Positions 36,036 to 48,393 of a DNA stretch of 64,000 nucleotides are shown piece by piece. The notes beneath the pieces were generated by a model. It was not told the DNA's origin, ran no database searches, and worked only from the letters and a program-made list of their open reading frames with translations. This stretch comes from Planococcus citri (lineage: Eukaryota; Arthropoda; Insecta; Hemiptera; Pseudococcidae): NCBI RefSeq assembly GCF_950023065.1, contig NC_088681.1, positions 34,010,836 through 34,074,835 on the forward strand. Direction: 5' to 3'. The translations under genes were made by a program, and so were the position numbers. Within the stretch, counting starts at the first letter, position 1. The number at the start of each line of letters is the position of its first letter.

Positions 36036-36518
36036 CTAGCGAATGTATTTCAAAATGGAAGTCATCACTAACGCCGATGAATTCATCAAAGTAGCAGCAC
36101 AGCTTTTCATCTTCGCTGTAAAATCAGTGTTTTTCGCTAATGATTCTATTATGTCATCGTCTATCAAGTCATCGCCTTTACATTCCTTTTCAGTTAAAAC
36201 TTGGTAACCATTTTTTGATCTACGTGCTTCCTCCTCTAGAGCTCTTAAACGGATCTTAAGCCGGTCGATATCTTCGACGCTCCTCTGTACTTTTATCAGT
36301 TGCAGTTGCATGAGTGCAATTTTTCGCTCGAGCATTTCCGTTGGCGTGATTATCTCTTGTATTGCTTCTTCCATAACTTTATCCATTGCTGTTTGCATCA
36401 AGAGAAAAATTGGAAAATTCTTCAAAGCTGCGAATGACCCGTCAAGGTTCTCTCGATGAAGTTGTTGTTTTTCATGTGTTGGCAAGAATTCACTGCAAGG
36501 ATCACTATACTTCTGCAT
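36036..36518 (-). CDS. uncharacterised single-exon coiled-coil protein
   Basis: The open frame of 160 residues begins with ATG at 36,518 and ends with TAG. After a polar N-terminal 40 residues, residues about 41-100 are strongly helical with heptad-like hydrophobic spacing (TEMLERKIALMQLQLIKVQ, DIDRLKIRLRALEEEARRSK), typical of a coiled coil. An acidic patch follows (KGDDLIDDDIIESL). There is no signal peptide or membrane segment, so it is probably intracellular. Codon use is clearly coding-like and more complex than the flanks. A TATA-like box lies about 120 bp upstream on the same strand. I do not recognise a family; it may be a fast-evolving lineage-specific gene. Confidence 0.7.
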   Translation of the reverse strand: MQKYSDPCSEFLPTHEKQQLHRENLDGSFAALKNFPIFLLMQTAMDKVMEEAIQEIITPTEMLERKIALMQLQLIKVQRSVEDIDRLKIRLRALEEEARRSKNGYQVLTEKECKGDDLIDDDIIESLAKNTDFTAKMKSCAATLMNSSALVMTSILKYIR

Positions 36519-36636
36519 GATTTATCGAAGTTACTGCTCACTGCACAGTTTCGCGAAATACACAGTAAACACTTCAGAACGCGAGACTAGAATGGAATAC
36601 CGACATCGAATGTTTCTGTAGCAAATCTTCTGCTGG

Positions 36637-36644
36637 TATATAAA
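36637..36644 (-). promoter_or_regulatory. TATA-like box for the coiled-coil gene
   Basis: The minus strand reads CTTTATATACC here, about 120 bp upstream of the ATG at 36,518. That leaves room for a start site near 36,610 and a short 5' leader. The sequence is also TATATAAAG on the plus strand, but no plus-strand frame follows. Confidence 0.45.
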
Positions 36645-36659
36645 GCTTTACGCAGATAT

Positions 36660-38477
36660 CTGTTCTACGTGAGCGATGGAGAATGAATTCATTTGAAATT
36701 ATTATTAACTTTGGGACTTATTTCACTATATCGAATAAGGTACAAAAATGAGCCTACATCACATCAGAATTTTAATGTAAGATTATTTTCAAAAATTTGA
36801 TTCGTCGTGCGTCATGCCGATTGGAAAACAAAAACTTGTACGTAATTCATAGGTATACCTATTACTGCCCGTAGAGATTCGTCAACAAAGTTCACAGCTT
36901 ATAACATTACGTACGTATGTACTACGTAGCTATGAGCAGTCAGGGACGTGGTCGTGTTCTCCGTATTAAGTTAAGGACTTATAAGGTCGAGGGCAGCAGT
37001 CCGATAAAAGGACAACATCCGGACGAAGGGGCTGCATCCGGATAAAAATAACATGAACTTATTTTATTCGAGGGGAGAAAAAAATATTGAAAGAAAAGCT
37101 CTACTCGTGCGAGACAAATAGAAATAGACACTAAGAAAGATAAATTATAAAACTGAATTAACCCTGTCATTTGCGCGCATGCTCTCAACCAGGATCGTTG
37201 AGAGGAGGGCAAAGGGGACTGTTTGCTCCGGGTCCGAATTTTCTGAAGGGTCCAGCAACAGAAAGACCTGTGCTGAAAGAAAAAAAATAGTTTTTTTACT
37301 TCTCGAAACACAAATTAATTTTAGAAAGCTTTAGCCCTTACTTCGCCCCGGTATATTTTCTGTTTCAAAATTGAAATTAGAAAAACTTCATTTTTATGCC
37401 TCTAGAAATATCTACACATTTTTGAAAACTTTCGCCCTCGCTTCGCTAGGGCCAATTTATTTATCGTTTTGAAATTAAAAAAAATTATATTTTTGAAGCC
37501 TCCAAAAACTCAAAAGAGAAAAATAAGTCATATGAATATTGTATCAATCGGCAAAATTGGTATCTCCAATATCATTCGGTAAATTTTCAGTCGACACTCT
37601 CCCCCTCCTCAAAAACCTCTGGTTTCATCCCTAGAGATGGATCAAATGATAAGTATTTGCCTCGGGCTCGCATCTGTTCTCTACAGCCTTGCTTTCGACT
37701 AACAAATTTCCTCACAAATTTTGGGCAGCTTGATAAAGTGGCATCATCAGGATAAAAGGACACTATCCGTATAAAAAGATGAGGCAAATTTTTAATGGAA
37801 AATAATTTGAATACAAATAAGTTGGGTTGACAACACCTCTTCAAGTAACAAAAAATTCAAGAGGGGCCAACATTTTACAGCTATGCGGTGTGTGTTCCGC
37901 AAATTTGACTTTTTTGGATGATAGATTTTTGAAATTTTCTGCTCAAAGAGAAAATGTTGGCCAAAACTTTTACACGATAGGTCAAAATTTACAATTCCTA
38001 GATAAATATAAATACATATTTCCAGAATTTGAAAAATTCAAAGGTCAGAAAAATGATTTTTTATCGTAAATTTTTTATTTCTTCAAAATTTTAATTCAGT
38101 TGGGCAAAAAAAAATGAAATTATTCGTCAAATTATGTATAAAAGTTTGAATAATAGATACCTATTAGGTAATTTTCAATTTTTTTTTTCATTTGCTTCAA
38201 TTTGCTTTTTCAAAAATCCTTAATGTTGATTAATACCATTGGGGTCAAGTACGAAATTTGGGAGTCGAGTAGGTATCACCATAAATCACAATTTTTAGCT
38301 CGAGCGAAAAAAGTACAAGAAAATCACTCTTCTATTTGAGCAAATTTTAGAAAAATTGTTGTAGATGGGAGATGAGTAGAGTGAAAGTTTTGAAAAGCAA
38401 TGGAAAGTACAGTAAGTACCTACATGTTGTATATAAATATAAATTTCGATGATCTATAGAGCCAGAGAGCTGAGAGC
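36660..38477. other. intergenic DNA
   Basis: Two phrases of the type GATAAAAGGACA..ATCCG..ATAAAA occur in the same orientation at about 36,995-37,048 and 37,748-37,780 and may mark the ends of an old repeat. Two copies of the GCCCTCGCTTCGCT motif family lie between them (about 37,333 and 37,433). No gene is supported. Confidence 0.4.
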
Positions 38478-39966
38478 ATTGGGGTCATTCCATGTCAACT
38501 CAACCAAAAAAAAGCGATTTTGAAAGTCATGTCTTTCGATTTCGCTCAAATTTTTTTTACAATATGTATACCCACCCAGTAGGTAAGAACCCCGCAATTA
38601 GTTTGGTCCCAGCCCCCTCAGGGGGCGGGTGGGGGAGCATCCATTATTTTTACATTGTCTCGAGGTACTCAACTTCAGCAGTCCATTCCTCCAAAACTAT
38701 GATATTTTGATCAAAACTGATTTCACAGTTCGAAATTGCATTTAGAATTTTTTAAGCATTTTGAAATTTTCAAAAGTTGAAAGTTGAACTTTCAAATTAA
38801 AAGTTCAAAATTTCAAAATGGCGCTGTAAGTGGGAGCTACCATTTAAAATTTTGAAAAAATCCATTGACGAAACTTTTGATGTTTTTTCGAAATATCTAA
38901 GTTTCGAGATGGGATCCCTTAATGGAGGGGGAGCACCCCCACCTCCAATTTTGGGCGAAACTTTCGAAAGAAAATCTGGGGCATGTGATATATCGAATTC
39001 CATGTTTTTGGTGACGCTGAATACGAATATGACGTCAGATTTATGATTGGACCCGTCCACGGCCCCCAGCACCTCCCCATAGGGGGTAACCCCTTCAAAG
39101 AAATGGTTATATTCGTGTGATGACACATGAGATAGTATGTTTTCGATATTGCTGAACACGAATATAGCCATAGTTTTTTTAATCGACCTCACCCATGGCC
39201 CCCACTATCTCCCCCAATAGGTAAAAGTCCAAAAAAATTGTTGGGGGCAGTGGATGGGGTCCAATCAAAAATCTGACGTCATATTCGTGTTCAGCGTCGT
39301 CATAAACATACTACTTATTCCATGTGTCGCACAAACAAAACACTTTTTTGAACTTTTACCCCCTTTGGGGAGGTGCTGGGGGCCATGGATGGAGTCCTAT
39401 CAAAAATCTGACGTCATATTTTTGTTTAGCGTCACCAAAAACATAGAATTCGATATATCACATGCCCCAGATTTTCTTTCGAAAGTTTCGCCCAAAATTG
39501 TGGGTGGGGGTGCTCCCCTTCCATTGAGAGATCCCATCTCGAAACTTAAATATTTCGAAAAAACATCAAAAGTTTCGTCTATGGAAATTTTTTCAAAATT
39601 TTAAATGGTAGCTCCCACTTACAGCGCCATTTTGAAATTTGAACTTTCAATTTGAAAGTTCAACTTTCAACTTTTGAAAATTTCAAAATGCTTAAAAAGT
39701 TCTAAATGCAATGCTTTTTCAAACTGTAAAATCAGTTTTGATCAAAGTATCATGGTTTTGGAAGAATGGGCTGCTGAAGTTGAGTACCTCGAGACAATGA
39801 GAAAATAATATGGAAGCCCCCCACCCACCTCCTGAGGGGACTGGGACCAAACTAATTGCGGGGTTCTTACTTACTGGGTGAGTGTATATTGTAAAAAAAA
39901 TTTGAACGAAATCGAAAGGCATGACTCAAAAACGTTGGCTGAGTTTACATGGAACGACCGACCAAT
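38478..39966. mobile_element. 1.5-kb near-perfect palindrome (fold-back element)
   Basis: Ends are ATTGGGGTCATTCCATGTCA on the left and its diverged inverse TTACATGGAACGACCGACCAAT on the right. The two arms, each about 740 bp, match almost throughout and meet near 39,222 with virtually no spacer. Matching internal phrases include GAACCCCGCAATTAGTTTGG, TGTCTCGAGGTACTCAACTT and ACATGCCCCAGATTTTCTTT. Open frames within it are mirrored on both arms and have no recognisable protein. It is a non-autonomous fold-back element or a head-to-head transposon dimer. Confidence 0.88.
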
Positions 39967-40533
39967 TGAAAAAAGTTGAGTTTGGGCAGCAAAAGCCCAG
40001 AACACGTCCCTGATGAGAAGAAAAATGTTCATGATCTGCTACAATCTCAATCCGTGCCCTATACCTTGAGTAGAAAACCTGTACATAATTATTCGATACC
40101 TAACCTTCGTTGCTTTGCTTACCTACCTACCTATTGTAGTTTTGTTATTTCTAATTTCGATTTTTTTGGAGCGAAAATGAATCGCAAGGTAACTTGAGGC
40201 TTGAAATTCGCGCAGATGTTTTTAATTACGTCAAAGTACCATGTTATGTCTGTTTGTTGTGAAACGACGTTACCCACCTCTATACTCGTTTGTTTAAAAA
40301 AATGTAGAAAACTGCACCACACACGAGTGTAATGTAACCTCAGTCAGAACATAACCGTTTCCTAAATCGTATCGTAAAATATTTCCGTCGAGTTTTTCCC
40401 TTAAAAATCGCCAGTTTCAAAGTTCATCTCTCGGTATCCACTTCGATTCGCATATACGAGTAATTGTGCTTTGTTTTTCCGGGCAAATGTGATTTTTTTT
40501 TGACCAAACACGAACGCTAATAGCATAACAGGG

Positions 40534-40541
40534 TATAAAAG
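40534..40541 (+). promoter_or_regulatory. TATA box with nearby CRE-like site
   Basis: TATAAAAG occurs in a locally CG-richer region. A perfect palindromic cAMP-response-type site, TGACGTCA, is at 40,579-40,586. A start site near 40,565 would give a leader of about 195 nt to an ATG at 40,758. This is probably the promoter of a plus-strand gene, possibly RasGRF. Confidence 0.45.
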
Positions 40542-40564
40542 AGTTGCAAAATCATCCAATCAAA

Positions 40565-40761
40565 AGTTCGCTTAGTTATGACGTCACGACATCTCCAACC
40601 TGATGAATTTCCGCGCGAGTAAACGGGCGTAACAGGCGATAGTAGAGAACAGAAGCCGGACTTTTCTATCGCACGCTTCTTTCACGAGTGAACGTTACTT
40701 TTTTGGTTTTTCGTTCGAGAGTATATTGCGATTTTTATCGTGAGTTTCAATACAAAAATGA
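40565..40761 (+). other. candidate first exon ending just after an ATG
   Basis: Downstream of the TATA box, the sequence keeps its complexity to AAAAATGA, followed at once by a good donor (GTAAGT at 40,762). A possible 22-nt microexon at 40,923-40,944 (acceptor TTCGTAG, donor GTAAGT) would extend the reading to MMKVLQIL. Joining either form to the RasGRF acceptor at 45,037 gives only a short upstream reading frame that ends before the RasGRF ATG. So this is either a 5' leader of RasGRF with a small upstream frame, or the start of another gene. Confidence 0.35.
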
Positions 40762-42655
40762 GTAAGTTTTTTTATTTCGAATTATTTTTATCGCGGAAAT
40801 ATTTTTTTCAAAATTAAAATTTGCTAGGAAAAAAATTATCGCTTGGATTAGATATGGATGTACATTTGTGAATATTTTTAAATTAAATTTTTTTCGTATT
40901 TATTTTAATTACTTATTTCGTAGTGAAGGTTTTACAAATTTTGTGGTAAGTTTTTTTTTTTTTTTAGAAAATTTTAATGCAATTTTTTACTCGAGTTTAA
41001 TTTTTAACAGGAATTATTTTTTCATTTCGTGAACGTAACTTTTGTTATTTTGTTATATTTGGGTGGAAAGTAATTCATTTTTTATTCATGCTCAATGTTA
41101 AGATATTGAGAATGTAGATTGTAGGTAGATAAATTTGAAATTTGAGACTTTCATTCAAATTATAAATTAGATTCGATTAATGTTCCATAAAATTTTAAAA
41201 ACCAAACAAAATTTTTTATTCATTTTATTTATTTTTTTGAAAAATGATTTAATACTTTCGAAAGTTGATTATTTTTATGATAAAATTTTGCAATTCTTGA
41301 TTCTCTGCATCGTTCAGATTGGTTTTAGAAACATTTTTTACTCAGTTGAAAAAGCAAACAATAATCATCATTATTAAACAAAAATTTGCGTGAAAATTAT
41401 ACTGGGTGTACAAAAAGTGACTAGTGAGTGAGCAAATTTACTACTTAGGTAAACATGGTGTATTTATTGTTTTTGCGTGCGTATTTAATCTTCGTTTTAG
41501 ATTTTCAAACATTTTCAAAGGAAGTACTTACACATGAGTGGGTAAATTTATTGAGATGAAATAAATACGAATATGTAATGTCATCGCTACTTTCGTACCT
41601 GTCAGAGGGAGGAAGGAAATGATATGGTGACTAGGGTGACTCATACTATTTTAAAGTAATAAGATTTTATATGGAAATAATTCCTTATTTTTTGATTCTC
41701 CCTAAATTCGAAAAAAGTGGTGCCAGGAGCTTTCAAGTTTAAAAAACCAAAAAAATTCACCACATTGAAATTTTTATGTTTTTTCATGATAATTCTTAAA
41801 TGTAATCCAGTTTTTTTTTTTAAATCTTCCCTCGTCCCTCGAGCTATTTTCGTTCCCTCATAAAAGGCTTCTCAAAACTTGAGAAAATTCAAACAGTGGA
41901 AATAAATCAAAATCAGCGAACATTTAAAAAAAATTCTAATTCTGTGTTGGAATTTTTCAAAAAAAAACCTTTTTGAGAAAAAAGCTTCTTCGGCTCCTAA
42001 AATAGTATTGGACCTCTTGAATAAAGCCCCTCAGAGTGGGAGAAACTTATGACGTATGCTAGAATTTCTTGAAAATTTTATTTGTATTTCTTCCTAGTAC
42101 GCTCTTCCAAATGATACCCAAAAAACCTCCCTTGGTCCTCCGTCAGGAAAAATAAAAAAATGCAGCAAATCAAAGAGATACTTCTTTTCAATTTTCAATT
42201 TCTACTATGCAACATTTCTTCTACGTAAGAATCCCCTCTTCCAAAAAAAGCAAGTTTTAGAAAATTTTTTGAATTGGACAATCAAAAAATCATGCAAAAA
42301 AATCATATACCTAACAAAATTTTAGGTGTCCAATAGTGCATTTTTCAATTTTTGGGGAATTTTCAAAGACCAAATTTTGGCTAAAAATGAGAAACAAAAT
42401 CAAAATTATACCAAGTTGACCCAAATGATTGTTACACTATTTTTGATACTCCCTCCCCCTCTCAATCGATTGGAAACGGTTTTGAACCGTTTTGAGCAGT
42501 CTTCGAAACTCTAGTAAATTTTTGAAAGATGCAATTTGCATAAAATTTTACGCAGTGCAGTTTGAAAAGCAAAATTTGCTTTACATTCTGATTTCAACAT
42601 GTTGAGTTGATTGCGAAATTCAATCGAGACTTCGGGATGGAACCTTTTGGAAACT

Positions 42656-42939
42656 AGGTATAACCAAAAAAAACACAATTATTTGCAATTTCTAGTAAAA
42701 AAGCGAGACTGTTTGCTATTTTTGGCAGTAAGCGTGACTTTGGATAATTTTATAAAAAGGGAGAGAGCTTTATAGTAATTTTTGGCGTGAATGCGAAATT
42801 TTTTAACAATTTTAAGCAAAAAGTAGAGACTTTTTCGCAGTTAAAATTGGACAGAATGTTTCAGTGAAGTTTTTTTCAGTGGTACTCGGTTATGTTTGAA
42901 TTTTCAGTTTGATTATGCCTGCACTTTCCAGACACCCTG
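42656..42939. mobile_element. element end with GACACCCTG terminus and GCGAGACT repeats
   Basis: Its right end (CCAGACACCCTG, 42,928-42,939) resembles the inverted ends of the element at 7,506. The interior repeats AAAAAAGCGAGACT and TTTTTGGC phrases that are the inverse of those at 22,290-23,400. The left border is uncertain. Confidence 0.4.
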
Positions 42940-43422
42940 TGTTGTTAAATGTTAGTTATCTGCATCTATGAACTCTAGCTCCGTCTTTAAAATGAGAAGA
43001 CTTGCAATAAAATTTGACGAAGTGGTCTGATCCAAGTACTATTTATCTGTATACTTTATTTCAAAAAATTTATCCCACAAACTGTTCCGAAAGGCATTCT
43101 CAAAGGTCACAATCAAAAGAAAAAAGTCTCCACGCGAAAACCCCTCATCACCCGCAGCAGGTAAATCATGATACAGGTATAACAATGGGAATTTTCCTGA
43201 CTACCATACCTAGCAGTTCAATAACGCGTTAATAAAATAACGGGAAAGCCATCAGAGAGAAGGAAAAAGTAATATAGCAAATAACACCGAATCGCCTTTA
43301 GCATCATTGCCATTTTGGGATATTCTCGGAGAGTTTGGTTTATATCAACCATTTGGCCAACAAGGCAGCGTGTTGTTTTCCCAAAACCTTATTACAAACT
43401 CGGCCCACTTACAATGCGAATG

Positions 43423-43445
43423 TAGCTAGCTAGCTAGCTAGCTAT
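43423..43445. repeat. TAGC tetranucleotide microsatellite
   Basis: There are nearly six perfect TAGC units, self-complementary as AGCT. Confidence 0.9.
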
Positions 43446-45036
43446 ACCTATTATTTGTACAATTTACTCCAAAAAAGCACACAAACCTATACAAAAGAGG
43501 CGAATAGCGAAATACGCTCGGTGTTTGTGGAGTTGTATTCTCGATGGCAAACATACCCAAGAACAATAGTGCTAAATAAGCGAATGAAATAACTTGACTG
43601 CGCGGTTATTATTTTTACATTTCAGTTACTCAAAGTATTTCACTTTACGTCGAGTTTCCTTTTAGACGAATAGGCTTTTCGAGAGAGGTTTTGTTATGTT
43701 GAGGTCGTCCAAATGAGCCGTCTCGGGATCATATTTCACATTGTTTTCATATTCGTAGTTTTTTTTTTTTTTTCGTTGATTTTCGTGACCCTACATCTTG
43801 TCTCTTTTATTAAAATGGTGTAAATTAATTCCTGATTTTGATGGGGAAATCGTGTTGAAAAACATCAAAAAACTGACTGAAACGAAATGAAGTACAGAAA
43901 TGACGTAAATTAAAAAGAAGGGAGAAAAACTTGGAAAAATTTGATAAGTTTTTGATTACCTATCCCAAGGAAAGTTTTAAATCATGGATGTGTTTTTTGT
44001 TCAAATTAAATCAAAATACATATTTGGAATTCCAAATAAACAAAAAGGCCTGGAAAAATACCAGAAGCTGTTTTTAAAATTTTGACATAAGTGCTTAATT
44101 TTAGCAAATTTATCAATTTTTCCCCAAGTTCAGACTTGATATCTAAAAGTCTGCTTTAATGTAAATAGAAATTCCAGAAATTGATCGTTTTTCAATGTTT
44201 TAAATAGTCTGACATTGTGTCAAAATTCATGGAAATTTCTTACAAGTTTTCAAAGTAAAACAACATACCTACTTATTGTACGTAAATAACTCAATGCTTA
44301 GATAGGTACTACAAGTTTTCAAAAGCCAGCTTTGTAGGATCGATCAACTTTGATTAAATTATGAACGATAAAATGTAGTAATTATACTTTATTCGACTTT
44401 TGCTGCATTTTAAAGTTGATTAAAACCCTTATAAAACTACATATTATATAGAGTAGGTATCTCAGACAGTTTGTGGACTTTGAATTTTGCAATTGACAAG
44501 CTCGTTTTGGAACAGGAGAAAGGCCTGAGGTTTTGAAAAATCCAATATTGGTATAGATGAAAAAATGGATTCGTTTGCAAAAAAAAAAAAAAAAAAAAAA
44601 AAATGAAAATAGCTATAAGGGATTAAATTGTTTATCTTTAAAGTTTTCAAAACTTTACACAGACTTTCAGTTTGACTAAATGTGTGCGTTGTTAACTTTT
44701 TTTTTGGGGGTAATGAGTCAAGTAAATGAGTAAAATTATTTTTATCAGCTTTGTAAAATGAATGCATTAAATTTTAATAATGTTATATCTAACCTTCTCC
44801 ATCATCATGTTTAAGCATCGTTTGATATTATTCAACTGATTCCTACTCATAGATTTTGACGAGAAAATTAAAGGCTGACTTGTTGTACACCATAACTTAC
44901 CAAATCACCTATCTTTCGTTTTTATTTCCTTCTTTAAACAAAAACCTATTTGTTTAGAATAAGTCCCGAACATTTTTTTTTTTTTTTTGAAAATTCATCG
45001 CACATTTTTATTAACAGTTGAAATTTTCAATTCCAG

Positions 45037-45286
45037 ATCCTTACGAGTTCAACAGCGACATTTCCTAAAAACATCAATGGATTCGGTAGATTCTACCCGT
45101 CGTTCGAGAAGCAACTTCAGCCCCAAGATGCTGAGTCCAAAAATGCAACGTTCAATTCGTGTCAACGACAGTCAGCTAGTCATGCTGTCGGAAAGGGCTC
45201 ACTTCGACCATTCTCGAGCCGGATACCTTCACAAAAGAACTGCGGATAGTAATAAGTGGCAGCTAAGGTGGTTCGTTTTGTACCAG
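45037..45286 (+). CDS. Rasgrf: RasGRF orthologue, first coding exon (start of PH domain)
   Basis: The exon runs from an acceptor (TTTTCAATTCCAG) to a strong donor (ACCAG/GTGAGT). In frame, the first ATG is at 45,077 (MDSVDSTRRSRSNFSPK) and another at 45,143 begins MQRSIRVNDSQLVMLSERAH. Vertebrate RasGRF1/2 start with MQK.IRLNDGHV, so 45,143 is the conserved N-terminus and the 45,077 start would add 22 residues. The PH domain opens with AGYLHKRTADSNKWQLRWF and breaks at LYQ, exactly where NLLFYF would follow. RasGRF is a Ras guanine-nucleotide exchange factor with PH, IQ, DH, PH and CDC25 domains, linking calcium signals to Ras at the membrane. No following exon was found up to position 64,000, so the next intron is either over 18.7 kb or hides exons I missed. 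Confidence is good for the family, less for the exact start. Confidence 0.7.
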
Positions 45287-47878
45287 GTGAGTGAAAAATT
45301 TTCTCATCATATAATCGTTTTACGCGCTTCAAAAATTACGAGATCGACGGTGTAATTTTCATCGCTAGATGCACCTGTTATACGAGTAGTATACTCGACT
45401 CGTACAGTACCTACAGCTTTCTAGACTCAGGAATAAATTACCATTAGCTTCTTTATACTTAGTCGTAAAACTATTTTACGAGGTTTCCATTTTCTGATTT
45501 AAGAGGTTGTTGAAATACACTAAAAAGTATCTTTTAGTATCTTTTTAAAAAAGATATCACATGGTTAAATAATGTAAGAGAGCGCGCGCAGATGAAAAAA
45601 ATTAGGTAAGTACTTACCTAGAAAATGTTCGTCGAAGCTTCCGTGTTCGTAGTTTTGCCCTTTTTTGTGTAAATAACTTATTACATGGGTTTTCTTCAGT
45701 TTTGCTATTTTTGTGTTGTCGAAAAACACCCAGTTTTCGTGAATTTTGATATTGGTACCTGCTAGGGTGGGCTATCTTTGACTTTTTTTTTTTGGAAAAT
45801 TGGTGGAGAGGAGGCTTTGAAGACTGAACTTTTTTTGGGGACGATGATTGACTATAGCATATCATTTAAGAAATAAGAACGCCGTTTTCAAAATTTTTTC
45901 ATTTTTTAAACGTTTTTTTATTGTAAGTTACAACTTTTGAATGTTTTTTTTTCTGTACCTGAGTCATGCAAAACACTTGGAAAAGGAAAAGTGCAAACTG
46001 GTTTCTTATTTCCAAATGTACATAATTATGATCAATTGATCACAAAAAAAATTTTCATCGGTTTTTGATTTTCAAAGTAAATTTTAAAATTTGAAACCTC
46101 GGAAGAAAAGTGGTGCCTCAAATCAGACATCTGGAATTTTTTCTGTAGTCTTTTGAGACCCTTCCCCACATTTTTAAATCGAATCACCCTCCAATTTGTC
46201 AAAAAAAAAAAGCGAAGAAAACCTTTGCATTATATTTTGGACACCTTAATGGAAATTTCAAAAAAATTAATTCAAATATTGAGTTTCCCTGTATGGAGTG
46301 TCCAAGATTCAAGATATACTTTTAGGCTACGTTCTTACGACCAAAACAAGACATAATGAGTCTACAATTTCATTCGCTGTTTGTCGTTTTCCACTTGATG
46401 TCATTTGAACCCGAATGACTAAACATTACAGAATGTTTGCCTACTACACCGCTAGAAGGGGCAGTATAATTGAGTATTTAAATTCGCACTGCATCACGTA
46501 ATTCTTGTAGCATGCTTCTGATTTGTCACTTCCAACCCAACAACAAAAAATTATGTCTCCTGTGAATTTTGTCAACATTTTTCCACCTTTTTTTTTTCGC
46601 CGATTCGTCCTAATGAAGTTTATTTATTCATTTTTTTTGCTACATACTAACTTATTTTCTCATTCAAGACTACAATTCTTCCAGCCAATGTACTTTAAAT
46701 GATTTCAGAAAAAAAGTTTAAGGGTGGAGGGAAGGGTAAAGGGGAGGCAATTTGCGTTTTGAATGAGAATAAAAATATTGTAATGCATAGTGCATATTAC
46801 AATTGAGCCCGAATGAAAAAAATTACGGGTGACAAAGAGATGAAATGAGAAACTTGTTTTTCTCGTTGAAAAAACATCCAAAAATATACACCACAACACA
46901 AAATTTTCGATGTTGAATTTCATTTTTCGATTTTTGGCGAATTTTTGAAAATCCAAGTGGTTTATATTCTGTGAAAAAATATCAAAATTTGTTGAAATTG
47001 AAATCTGGATTGTGTCTCATCTTCGATTTCTCGAATCTCGACTGGAAATAGTTTCAAGTCCCTTTGAAACCTACGATAGATTTTTAGATTACTTATACCA
47101 ACAGTTTTGGAAAAATTGTCGTAGAAAAAAATCGAAATGAAATTCAGCGTCTTTACAGTACAGAAAAATATAAAAATCTGCTGAAGGTTCTGAAAAGGCT
47201 CAAACTCACAACAAATTGATTTGAAAGGTCGAAAATAAGATATGATCCAATAAATTTCAGCTTTTTATCTTAGTTTTATTAAATTTTGATTTCTCCTAAC
47301 CATAAAAATTCAGTCAATTTTGAGTTTTTTAATACTCACCAAAAATTAAATTCAGCGACTAAAATTTATTTCGGTGGTGTATTTTTGTGTGTTTTTTTTA
47401 CATGTTTTTGATACATTCAAAAATTGTCCACTGATTGGCATACTTTTTTTGGTGTGAGGGGGGAGGGCTGGCTATGAAAAAAAAGTGACTTATAGCAGAA
47501 CGAAGTGCTCTGAAAAATACTTTTTTTGATTTGGTTGCTTATATTGAAAGTGGGTTCAAAAATGTTGAGAATGAGAAATCAAAATTAAAATCAAAATTTT
47601 TTGCACAATTTACTCTTTTTTTTGAAATGCTGGTTTAAAATCACTTTTTTGGTTACACTTTGATAGAGTGAGAGGGGTGGAAATTATTTTAATTCCTATT
47701 TACGTATTTAAGCCAATAATTATTCCCTAGGGAAGGAATAATTACCTTGCGGTGGATAGCTCATATACATAATAGGAGAGGTTTCAGTAAAATACCCTCT
47801 ACTCTATACATAATGTTCTTCATAAGTACAAAATTAATACATACTCACGATGACTACTGATTATGTGATTTATTAGTA
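45287..47878. other. probable RasGRF intron
   Basis: The DNA is AT-rich and low-complexity. No PH-domain continuation was found on the plus strand. A short mirrored sequence TTATTCCCTAGGGAAGGAATAATT is at about 47,718-47,741. Confidence 0.4.
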
Positions 47879-48393
47879 CAGTGGAGTCTCGATAACTCGA
47901 AGCTGAAGGGAGAAAGAGTTCACTTTGAGTTTTCGGAGTTTGAGTTATGGAAGTTTGTTTTTGGTATATTTTGAGTTAGCGAAATTTGAATTAGATCAAT
48001 GTTTTTTTTTACCATGGAGTGAAATAGAAACACGTATTATACCCGTGTACATATTTGAGTGAAACGTACATGTTTATGGACATAAAGGTACATAAGTAAC
48101 TAGATGATGAGTTTGTAAAAGAGGTTTACATCAATGAGATTTGCATTTACAAGTTTTTTCAACAAGATATTCGAGTTATAGAGGCAAAATGTTACCAACG
48201 TTCGACTTACAGAGGTTGTTTCTATATTTTTCAAAAATTGTACTTTGAGTTATCGGAGGTTTTGGACTTTTTACTTCGAGTTAAAGAAGTGAATTTTACA
48301 TTGAGTCTTATGGGGAGTTGAAGGGAAACAGACTTTGCTTCCAGTTACTGGAGTTTTCGAGTTAACAGAGTTTGAGTTATCGAGACTACACTA
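47879..48393. mobile_element. 515-bp pogo/Tigger-like MITE
   Basis: The left end CAGTGGAGTCTCGATAACTC pairs with GAGTTATCGAGACTACACTA at the right, and TA flanks each side. The interior is filled with words of the type GAGTTATCGGAG and TTCGAGTT in both orientations, as if the terminal repeat had been reiterated. There is no transposase frame. Such ends are typical of pogo/Tigger-derived miniature elements. Confidence 0.8.

Larger units (their letters stand above)
40783..45036. other. candidate intron or intergenic DNA
   Basis: The DNA is mostly low-complexity. It contains the inverse copy of the CTCGCTTTTTT repeat (42,656-42,939), a TAGC tetranucleotide array (43,423-43,445) and a 25-base A run (about 44,579-44,603). 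The segment 43,084-43,161 reads as a plausible basic exon ending in a donor (GCAGCAG/GTAAAT), but no acceptor was found upstream, so it is not called. Confidence 0.4.

Noticed and set aside
38797..39604. 131- and 116-codon frames on opposite strands with nearly the same protein
   Set aside because: They are mirror images produced by the 1.5-kb palindrome. No recognisable protein and glycine/proline runs come from G/C tracts.
43084..43161. Basic exon-like reading ending at a GTAAAT donor (SKVTIKRKKSPRENPSSPA)
   Set aside because: No acceptor or start codon was found upstream in the same frame.
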